A stretch of DNA of 14,360 nucleotides from Draconibacterium sp. (lineage in GTDB: Bacteria > Bacteroidota > Bacteroidia > Bacteroidales > Prolixibacteraceae), in the NCBI GenBank assembly GCA_027011835.1, contig JALUZN010000033.1, positions 1 to 14,360 of the forward strand, in the 5' to 3' direction. Both the position numbers and the translations under genes were made by a program. The notes beneath the pieces were generated by a model. That model had not been told where the DNA came from. It worked only from the letters and a program-made list of their open reading frames with translations, and did no database searches. Positions 1-7,200 of this stretch are shown here, in pieces. The first letter of the stretch is position 1. Each line of letters starts with the position of its first letter.

Positions 1-2
1 CT

Positions 3-524
3 CTTATAGTTATTTTGGGAGGATTATTGATAATATCAAGTAGTAATTCATACTCCCAAGAGAAACAAAAAAAATTGGAAATCGGGGCTTATAATACCGA
101 TGAGTTTTCAGTTAGATATAAATTTGGAAATGAAAATAGACTTTTCAGAATTAGTTTACTCTCTTTAGGGTTAAGTTCTTCTAAGGTTTCAAATGAAGAA
201 GATACAAATACAAATGTTAATGCAGGAATTGGTTTTGGAATTGAATTTCCAAAACAACTTAATGAAAAAATGACTGTTTATTACGGAACTGAATTACAAG
301 GTCAAATCAACATCAAAGAGAAAAAAGTTAACCAGTCATATCAGTTCGCATTAAATGGCATATTGGGTTTTACCTATTCATTTAATGAAGTTATAGGGTT
401 GGGAGCTGAAATAACACCTGGTATTTCTTATAACTATTTTAACCAAAATGATGTTACTTCAAATATTTTGAAATTTGGATTTACAAACCAAGGTGCAGCA
501 TTGGTTTTAAGTTTTAGTTTTTAA
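3..524 (+). CDS. Outer-membrane beta-barrel-like protein, 5' end cut by the window edge
   Basis: The reading frame is open to the left edge (CTT ATA GTT ATT TTG...), so the true start lies outside the window. A TTG at 15 could be read as a start but sits inside what looks like a signal peptide: hydrophobic LIVILGGLLIIS, then SNSYSQ, a likely signal-peptidase site. The mature part has alternating polar and hydrophobic segments rich in Gly, Phe and Tyr (GIGFGIEF, YYGTELQGQINI, GILGFTYSF, GLGAEITPGISYNYF) and ends in ALVLSFSF with a terminal Phe, as in many outer-membrane barrels. At about 170 residues it is the size of a small 8-strand barrel. It ends 20 nt before the next gene on the same strand, so the two are probably co-transcribed. 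I cannot name a specific family. The barrel assignment is inferred from pattern alone. Confidence 0.6.
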   Translation, partial: LIVILGGLLIISSSNSYSQEKQKKLEIGAYNTDEFSVRYKFGNENRLFRISLLSLGLSSSKVSNEEDTNTNVNAGIGFGIEFPKQLNEKMTVYYGTELQGQINIKEKKVNQSYQFALNGILGFTYSFNEVIGLGAEITPGISYNYFNQNDVTSNILKFGFTNQGAALVLSFSF

Positions 525-544
525 TAATCATCTTAACAAAAAAA

Positions 545-2107
545 ATGAAAACAATAAAATTCATATTAGCCTTTCTAACAATCTTTTTCTCTTCTATTAC
601 ATTTAGTTTTTCTCAATCGTACGGTGTTAACTGGTCGGGAGATGAATCTCCTTGCCCGGGGTCAATTAAGTCTTATGATATTTCAGGAGAATATGTTGAT
701 GAATATGGAAATTCCCAAGGCGTATTTATTGAATCAACAGAGAATTGGAATGTTGTGGGTGGGACTATTACAGCAGGTGGTTATAATGGGGATATTTGGG
801 TAACTGTTCAATGGGATGATACATTAACAGCAGAAATCTCAGTAAAGGTTACATTACAAAAAGTATCTGCTTCACATACTAATAATGTAATTAATGATAC
901 ATTGGATGTAAAAGTTAATTCTTTATATAATTATACTCCAACCGGTAATGACGTTGTAATAAATTACGGGGATGATACTGAACAAACAATATCAATAGAC
1001 CCAATTAAATATCCTGATGATAGCGAAACAAGTATTTATAAATGGATTATTCCTATTGGTTGGATACATTCCGGTTCAACAAGTGACGGAACAACTCCAT
1101 TCACAACTAACTCATCCTCAATTACTGTAACACCAGACAGAGGGTGTAGCGGTAACGCAACTATTTCTGTGTATGGAAAGAATAGTAAATGTCCAGGGAA
1201 AGAAGATACTGAAATTAAAACAATAACTGTTTCCCGTGTTTGGCCTACAATTATAATATCTGGCCCAAATGTAATTTGTGGTACTGGAAATTATTCAATA
1301 AGTTTACCTCTAAACATTAATGTTTACTGGGAGGCCACATCGCATTTGACTTTGGTTTCTGGCCAGGGAACAAGTACTGCTACTTTTTCTAAAGATGATT
1401 CAGGATCATCACAAATATCTGCTAGATTAACTGTGGATGGTTGTTCTGGAATAAGTAATATAATTACAAAAGATGTTTGTGTAGGAACACCAACACCAAC
1501 CATATCCTCAACCTGGAGCGAAGCATGTAACTGTTATGTTTCGGACCCCTTAGAAACCTTTACAACTTACGATTGGGATATGATTACGTGTAATCCTTCT
1601 ACCAGTTCTACAGATTACGTTTGGGAAGTATGGGGTTACGAATTACCAATGTTTGCCCAGCAAAGTGAGACAACAAATGTGATGGAAACAACCTTTCCTT
1701 ATACGGCTTACGGCAAACATTTAAGCTATACATTTTACGATGCTCAATATTATACAATAAAAGCAAAACAACGCTTATGCAGTAGTTGGAGTAGCTGGGC
1801 AACAAAATATGTAACTGTAGGCGAAAGTTTAATCATGATAATTTCCCCTAATCCAACTAACGGAGAAACAACTATCTCATTTAAATCAAATTCAAAAAGA
1901 ACAACTTTCGACGAAAATGTAGAGTGGGAATTGGAAATATTTGCCCAAACGCAATTACTAAAAGAGAAAAAGACCAAACTAACAGGCAACAGCACAACAA
2001 TACAAACAGCCGGTTGGAAAGATGGAATTTACACGGCACGCGTAAAATTCAGAATAAAAGATAAACCGGATAAAATTATTACCGGTAAACTTATTGTTAA
2101 AAGATAG
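545..2107 (+). CDS. Secreted Ig/PKD-like repeat protein with T9SS type A sorting domain
   Basis: A 520-residue protein, probably exported across the outer membrane by the type IX secretion system and then anchored or released. Residues 1-24 form a signal peptide (Lys-containing start, hydrophobic core, SFSFSQ end). The middle looks like two or more Ig/PKD-like beta-sandwich domains: about 130-235, and about 235-313 with PTIIISGPNVICGTGNYSI and a GCSG motif. It is rich in Cys (for example CPG, CSG, CNC), possibly disulfide-bonded after export. Residues about 428-520 are a T9SS C-terminal sorting domain: ISPNPTNGETTISF at its start, DGIYTARVKF, and a basic end GKLIVKR. The ATG at 545 follows an A-rich stretch without a clear Shine-Dalgarno, normal for this phylum. 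The gene probably shares an operon with the barrel-like gene just upstream. I see no catalytic domain, so adhesion or a structural surface role is plausible but unproven. Confidence 0.8.
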   Translation: MKTIKFILAFLTIFFSSITFSFSQSYGVNWSGDESPCPGSIKSYDISGEYVDEYGNSQGVFIESTENWNVVGGTITAGGYNGDIWVTVQWDDTLTAEISVKVTLQKVSASHTNNVINDTLDVKVNSLYNYTPTGNDVVINYGDDTEQTISIDPIKYPDDSETSIYKWIIPIGWIHSGSTSDGTTPFTTNSSSITVTPDRGCSGNATISVYGKNSKCPGKEDTEIKTITVSRVWPTIIISGPNVICGTGNYSISLPLNINVYWEATSHLTLVSGQGTSTATFSKDDSGSSQISARLTVDGCSGISNIITKDVCVGTPTPTISSTWSEACNCYVSDPLETFTTYDWDMITCNPSTSSTDYVWEVWGYELPMFAQQSETTNVMETTFPYTAYGKHLSYTFYDAQYYTIKAKQRLCSSWSSWATKYVTVGESLIMIISPNPTNGETTISFKSNSKRTTFDENVEWELEIFAQTQLLKEKKTKLTGNSTTIQTAGWKDGIYTARVKFRIKDKPDKIITGKLIVKR

Positions 2108-2148
2108 TTTTTAGTAGTTGTTCGGGGAGCGAATTCGAATACAAAAAA

Positions 2149-2225
2149 TTCACGGCGTGAGTTTTTGCAAATTACAACGCAATTATTAATCTTCCTTGCT
2201 GTTTGGTTACAACTCACACCGTGAA
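2149..2225. repeat. Long inverted repeat, 15-nt arms around a 47-nt centre
   Basis: The left arm TTCACGGCGTGAGTT (2149-2163) and the right arm AACTCACACCGTGAA (2211-2225) are reverse complements at 14 of 15 positions. The 47-nt centre is AT-rich and shows no strong pairing of its own. It lies about 40 nt after the stop of the T9SS gene. It resembles the paired arms of a REP doublet or a tiny mobile-element remnant. No transposase is nearby. It is not followed by a T-tract, so it is not a standard terminator. Confidence 0.6.
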
Positions 2226-2257
2226 GACAATAAGAAAGCTACACTCCCTTTATTCGT

Positions 2258-2290
2258 ATTGAGGGTTTCGCTCAAAGCGAAGCCCTCAAT
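2258..2290. repeat. Palindromic hairpin, 15-bp stem with 3-nt loop
   Basis: The left arm ATTGAGGGTTTCGCT (2258-2272) pairs with AGCGAAGCCCTCAAT (2276-2290) at every position, counting one G-U, around a CAA loop. The compact GC-rich stem-loop with no T-tract is the form of a REP-type dispersed element rather than a terminator. Confidence 0.65.
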
Positions 2291-2468
2291 TTGCATAAAA
2301 AACTATTCGCGGCGCAACTTCGAGTCGAGCTCTGGATTAGCTAATAAATTTCTACCCAGCCTGCACAATCTTATTAATTCATTTTTACCTTTTTACTGCA
2401 CCCCAAACAATAAAAGCCCGAATCAAATTGAATTCAATATATTTGTGGGAAATTATTTTAAAACAAAA

Positions 2469-2488
2469 CCGTTCACCGAAGTGAACGG
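2469..2488. repeat. Palindrome CCGTTCAC-CGAA-GTGAACGG
   Basis: A perfect 8-bp stem (2469-2476 with 2481-2488) closed by a CGAA tetraloop. No T-tract follows. The shape of 8-bp stem plus tetraloop is shared with the next palindrome at 2529 although the stem sequence differs, suggesting related REP-like families. Confidence 0.7.
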
Positions 2489-2528
2489 CTAAAATAAGAA
2501 GAGATTTGAATAGTTTCAGTATTTTTTG

Positions 2529-2548
2529 CCGTCAGCTAAAGCTGACGG
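2529..2548. repeat. Palindrome CCGTCAGC-TAAA-GCTGACGG
   Basis: A perfect 8-bp stem (2529-2536 with 2541-2548) around a TAAA loop. It follows a short T-run rather than preceding one on the plus strand. On the minus strand that run (2523-2527) reads as A, so a minus-strand terminator is not indicated either. Best read as a REP-like palindrome. Confidence 0.7.
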
Positions 2549-2571
2549 AATTGGTGAACAGGCAGACAAAA

Positions 2572-2583
2572 GGGCTTTAGCCC
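2572..2583. repeat. Short palindrome GGGCTTTAGCCC
   Basis: A 4- to 5-bp stem (GGGCT with AGCCC) around TT. Alone it would not deserve a mention. It is listed because it is the fifth palindrome in the same gap and, like the TAAA-loop element 24 nt upstream, centres on a GCT-AA/TT-AGC core. Confidence 0.45.
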
Positions 2584-2680
2584 GACATTTAATTCTATTA
2601 GTTAAGTGCCTAATTCAAATAAATTATTTGATTTTGTCTTTTTACTTGATTCTTTTCATCTTGATACTAAAATAAAAACT

Positions 2681-4012
2681 ATGAAACTTTGGGATAAAGG
2701 AACACCGGTAAACAAAGCTATTGAGGATTTTACAGTTGGCAAAGACCGCGAACTCGATCTGTATCTGGCGCAATACGATATTTTAGGTTCGATGGCGCAT
2801 GTTACCATGCTCGAATCGGTGGGGCTGATTAAGAAAGAGGAGCTGCCGGTTTTACTCGGGAAATTAAAGGAACTCTATTCCGAAGCAGTAAAAGGCAACT
2901 TCGAAATTGAAGAGGGTGTTGAAGATGTTCATTCGCAAGTGGAGTTTCTGCTTACAAAAGAGCTGGGCGATTTGGGTAAAAAAATCCATAGTGGCCGCTC
3001 GCGCAACGATCAGGTTTTGCTCGACCTAAAGCTTTTTACCCGCGATGCAATAAAAGAGATTGTTGAAAGTACCACCGAACTGATTGATGTGCTACTCGAG
3101 CGCAGTAACGAAACCAAAGACATTTTAATGCCCGGCTACACACATTTGCAGGTTGCCATGCCGTCGTCGTTCGGGTTGTGGTTTAGCGCCTACTCCGAGA
3201 GTTTAATCGACGATCTGGAAATTCTCCTTTCGGCCTATAAAGTTACCAACCAAAACCCGCTGGGCTCGGCTGCCGGTTATGGCTCGTCGTTTCCTCTCGA
3301 CCGCCAAATGACAACCGATTTGCTGGGATTTAACAAAATGAATTACAACGTGGTTTACGCCCAAATGGGACGCGGGAAAGTGGAGAAAATAGTAACCTTT
3401 GCCGTGGGAAATCTGGCTTCCACACTTTCGAAACTGGCGTACGACGTGTGTCTGTTTATGAGTCAGAATTTTGGATTTGTAACACTGCCGGCAGAATTTA
3501 CAACTGGGTCGAGTATTATGCCGCACAAAAAAAACCCCGATGTTTTTGAATTGATTCGCGCACGAAGTAACAAACTGCAAGGTATCTCGGGTCAAATTTC
3601 GCTGATAACAAACAACCTGCCAAGTGGGTATTTCCGCGACCTGCAAATGGTAAAAGAGATTTTCCTCCCCTCGTTTAAAGAGATGAACGACAGCCTGAAA
3701 ATTGCAACGCTCGCACTAAAAGAGATGACCGTAAACGAAAAAATACTAGACGACCCAAAATACAATTATCTTTTTAGTGTTGAAGCCGTAAATAAATTGG
3801 TTTTAGATGGAGTTCCGTTTCGCGAAGCCTACAAACAGGTGGGAGCCAAAATTGAAAGCGGTAGTTTTCAGCCTGAAAAAAAGGTGGAACATTCGCACGA
3901 AGGAAGCGTGGGAAATCTCTGTTTAGATAAAATTACGGAGAGTAAAAAAGAGGTACTTCGCAATTTTAACTTCAACAAAACTGAGGAGGCAATTCAACAA
4001 TTATTGAGATAA
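2681..4012 (+). CDS. argH: Argininosuccinate lyase
   Basis: Cleaves argininosuccinate to arginine and fumarate, the last step of arginine biosynthesis, in the cytoplasm as a homotetramer of the fumarase/aspartase superfamily. Motifs in order: EDVHSQVEFLL and SGRSRNDQV in the N-terminal half; MPGYTHLQ with H155 in the family's catalytic histidine loop; and the superfamily signature TGSSIMPHKKNPD at 275-287, where S277/S278 hold the catalytic serine. I chose the ATG at 2681 (MKLWDKGTPVNKAI), giving 443 residues, close to the family's usual size. A GTG at 2606 would add 25 residues of unrelated sequence translated from the intergenic DNA. GYTHLQ is followed by VAMPSS instead of the commoner RAQP, which I believe is usual in Bacteroidota. 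No other arg gene is in the window. Codon choice (TCG, CGC, CCG) matches gltBD and differs from the upstream secreted genes. Confidence 0.95.
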   Translation: MKLWDKGTPVNKAIEDFTVGKDRELDLYLAQYDILGSMAHVTMLESVGLIKKEELPVLLGKLKELYSEAVKGNFEIEEGVEDVHSQVEFLLTKELGDLGKKIHSGRSRNDQVLLDLKLFTRDAIKEIVESTTELIDVLLERSNETKDILMPGYTHLQVAMPSSFGLWFSAYSESLIDDLEILLSAYKVTNQNPLGSAAGYGSSFPLDRQMTTDLLGFNKMNYNVVYAQMGRGKVEKIVTFAVGNLASTLSKLAYDVCLFMSQNFGFVTLPAEFTTGSSIMPHKKNPDVFELIRARSNKLQGISGQISLITNNLPSGYFRDLQMVKEIFLPSFKEMNDSLKIATLALKEMTVNEKILDDPKYNYLFSVEAVNKLVLDGVPFREAYKQVGAKIESGSFQPEKKVEHSHEGSVGNLCLDKITESKKEVLRNFNFNKTEEAIQQLLR

Positions 4013-4141
4013 AATAAAACTGTTCAAAAACAGAGAAAGAATAAGATTTATTTGCTTTCTTATTTCGTTGAAAAAAGCCAATTTTCCCCTGTAAAATAAA
4101 GTTAAGAGTATGTTATTTAACACATAAATACTTAGCGCAAA

Positions 4142-4172
4142 TTGTGAATTTTGAAGCGATTGACTATTTTTG
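4142..4172 (+). promoter_or_regulatory. Bacteroidota-type promoter for gltBD
   Basis: TATTTTTG at 4165-4172 matches the -7 consensus TAnnTTTG exactly. A TTG at 4142-4144 lies 20 nt upstream in the -33 position. Transcription would start near 4178, giving a leader of about 100 nt before the chosen gltB start. The -33 TTG lies within a small AT palindrome, AAATT-GTG-AATTT (4139-4151), that could be a binding site, but that is weak. Confidence 0.6.
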
Positions 4173-4218
4173 GTATCACTTCGTAAGAGAAATAATAATT
4201 TTACTTTCAAATTCAATG

Positions 4219-4244
4219 CTAACCGATGATATTTAACCGGTTAG
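4219..4244 (+). promoter_or_regulatory. Inverted repeat in the gltB leader, possible operator
   Basis: CTAACCG (4219-4225) is exactly reverse-complementary to CGGTTAG (4238-4244), and the second arm is itself part of a perfect 10-bp palindrome TAACCGGTTA (4234-4243). The site is about 40-65 nt downstream of the predicted start of transcription and 39 nt before the preferred gltB ATG, where a repressor or leader structure could act. Function is inferred from position and symmetry only. Confidence 0.3.
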
Positions 4245-4282
4245 TTGATTTTGTATATACTGTTGACATAAAAAATAAAGGA

Positions 4283-7200
4283 ATGATAGAAACGAGATTA
4301 CCTGAAGCTCAGGGATTATATAATCCTGAAAATGAACATGAGAATTGTGGGATAGGATTTGTTGCAGATATTAAAGGTAAACCCTCGCACGAGATTTTGA
4401 AACGCGGACTCGAAGTTTTACGGAATATGGATCACCGCGGTGCAATGGGAGCCGACAATTCGTCGGGCGACGGAGCCGGAATTTTACTTCAAATTCCTCA
4501 CCAGTTTATAACCGAAGTATTAAAGCTCAGAGTAGGTGAAGCAGGAAAATACGGAACCGGTCTGATTTTTTTGCCTAAAGATGAAATGGAGGCAGATGTT
4601 TGTCTTGATATTTTAACAAAACAGATTGAAGATGAAGGCTTAAAACTTGTGAGTTACCGCGATGTACCTGTCGACACATCGGTGCCGGGAGAAATTGCAA
4701 AAACCACTGAACCCACCATTAAACAGGTATTTGTTCGTGCAAATTTAGAAACCGACGCACTCGAAAGAAAACTCTATATTGTTCGGAAACTTACAGAAAA
4801 AGCAGTTGCCAAATCGGAATTAAAATACAAAGAGAGCTTTTATCAGCCCAGCTTTTCGGCAAAAATAATTGTCTATAAAGGAATGTTAACGCCGGCACAG
4901 CTTCGCAACTACTACCTCGATTTTAGGAACGAAAAATTTAAAAGTGCCATTTCGCTGGTTCACTCTCGTTTTAGCACCAACACTTTCCCCACATGGGATT
5001 TAGCCCAACCTTTCCGTATGGTGGCTCACAACGGCGAAATAAATACTGTAAAAGGAAACCGTTTGTGGATGCAGGCACGCGAAGGATTAATGAAATCGGA
5101 AGTATTTGGCGATGACCTGAAAAAACTGCTTCCGGTAATTGAACCGGGAAAATCCGACTCGGCATCATTCGATAATGTTTTGGAGTTTTTGCACCTCACC
5201 GGTCGCTCGCTTCCACACACATTATGTATGATGATTCCGGAATCGTTCAATCAGAAAAACCCAATTCCCGAAAGTTTAAAAGCATTTTACGAGTACCACT
5301 CAACCATTATGGAACCATGGGACGGACCGGCATCGATGGTTTTTTCCGATGGAAGATATATTGGCGGAACGCTCGACAGAAACGGTTTGCGCCCGTCGCG
5401 ATATATCATTACAAAAAACGGATTGGTGGTAATGGGCTCCGAAGTTGGCGTTCAAACTTTTGCCCCCGAAGAGATAAAAGAGAAAGGCCGTTTACGTCCC
5501 GGAAAATTACTATTGGTTGATACGCAACTCGGAATAATAATCCCCGACGAAGAGGTAAAAAGTCAATTAAGTCATCGCAATCCATACGACATGTGGTTAA
5601 AAGAGAACCGCATGAGTATGAAAGAGATAAAAGTTAAAAAGCGGGTATCATCCTCAATCGATAATTTCAAAACGGTTTCAAAACTTTTTGGCTATTCGAA
5701 AGAGGATATGTACGAACTGATTAAACCCATGAGTATGAATGGTGCAGAACCAACCAGCTCGATGGGGAACGACGCACCACCTGCAGTATTTTCAGATAAG
5801 CCCAAACGCCTTTTCGACTACTTTAAGCAGATGTTTGCTCAGGTTACCAATCCTCCAATCGACCCGATTCGCGAAGGACTGGTTATGTCGCTCGAGAATT
5901 ATATCGGCTCTTTGCAATCGAACATATTATACGAAAGCCCTGAGCATTGCAAAATGATTAAGTTTTCGAGCCCGGTAATTACCAATACCGATTTGGGTAA
6001 GATAAAAGATTTGAAGGATGAGATGTTTACACACAAAACCATCCCGATGATGTTTGAGGTAAAAAAAGGCAAAAAAGGATTCGAAGCAGCCATTGAACAA
6101 ATGCTTGCCGATGCCGAAAAAGCCGTTGATGACAAGAAAAATTACATTATTCTTACCGACCGGAAAGTTTCGGAAGAGTACGCTCCTATCCCTTCGTTGC
6201 TGGCAGTTGCTGCCGTTCATCACCACCTCATAAAAAAACAAAAACGTATGCAGGTTGGGCTTATTGTTGAAACCGGAGAGGTTCGCGAAATAAACCACTT
6301 TGCACTCCTTTTGGGATTTGGCGCAAGTATTATTAATCCGTATGTGGCTTTTGCCGCAATCGACCACATGGTGAAGGAGGGAAAAATAGATTTAGAGTAT
6401 AAAGTTGCACGCAAAAACTATATTAAAGCTGTTAATAAAGGGCTGCTGAAAATTCTATCGAAAATGGGTATCTCAACTCTGCGCAGCTATCACGGAGCAC
6501 AAATTTTTGAAGCAATTGGTGTAAGCCATAAATTAATTGACAAATATTTTACAGGAACCACAACAAAAATAGGCGGAGTTGGGATTGAAGAGATCTATAA
6601 AGAGACGGTTATGTTTCACGAAGAAGCCTACAAAAAAGACACTACTCCCGAACCCTTCCGGTTCGAAAGTAATGGAGTTTATTCGTGGCGTAAATATGGC
6701 GAGCATCACGCCTGGAACCCCGAATCGATTGGGCTGCTTCAGTGGGCAACCAGAACAAACGACTTTAGCAAGTTTAAAGAATATACAGCTCTTGTTGATA
6801 AGCAAAACAGTAAACCCGCATTCATCAGAAGTTGTTTTAAGCTAAAAAGAAGTCCAATTCCGATTGACAGAGTTGAACCGGCTGAGGAGATAATGAAACG
6901 CTTTGTTACCGGAGCTATGTCGTACGGATCGATAAGCAGGGAAGCACACGAAGCACTGGCTGTAGCAATGAATACAGTTGGCGGACGAAGTAACACCGGT
7001 GAAGGTGGTGAAGATCCCGACCGTTTTGGTAGCTTAAAAAACAGTAAAATTAAACAAATTGCCTCGGGACGTTTTGGTGTTACCAACAACTACCTTACCA
7101 ATGCCGACGAGCTGCAAATAAAAATAGCACAGGGTGCAAAACCCGGAGAAGGCGGACAGTTGCCCGGATACAAGGTGAATAAGATTATTGCCAAAACCCG

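Larger units (their letters stand above)
2108..2680. other. Gene-free intergenic region packed with palindromes
   Basis: About 570 nt separate the T9SS gene from argH. The region holds five clear inverted repeats (entered separately) and a 12-bp palindrome ATTGAATTCAAT at 2427-2438. An open frame at 2196-2492 is only a read-through of these palindromes and has no protein-like features. A TATATTTG match to the Bacteroidota -7 element lies at 2438-2445, but no TTG sits at the expected distance upstream and argH begins 235 nt further on, so I do not call it a promoter. No Rho-independent terminator with a T-tract is evident after 2107, although the first inverted repeat could slow transcription. 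Confidence 0.7.

Noticed and set aside
2438..2445. TATATTTG as an argH promoter
   Set aside because: It has no -33 partner, is 235 nt from the start, and such matches are common by chance in AT-rich DNA.
2196..2492. 98-codon open frame between the T9SS gene and argH
   Set aside because: It runs straight through three palindromes, has low-complexity mixed composition and no protein motif. It is a chance frame across REP-like repeats.
2606..2680. N-terminal extension of ArgH from a GTG at 2606
   Set aside because: The 25 extra residues resemble translated AT-rich leader, and ArgH proteins begin at the MKLWDKG-type segment encoded from 2681.
3203..3646. 147-codon minus-strand frame inside argH
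   Set aside because: It is a shadow of the argH coding frame caused by its codon bias. The same applies to the many minus-strand frames within gltB and gltD.
4020..4033. Hairpin CTGTT-CAAA-AACAG after argH as a terminator
   Set aside because: The stem is only 5 bp and no T-run follows. Too weak to call.
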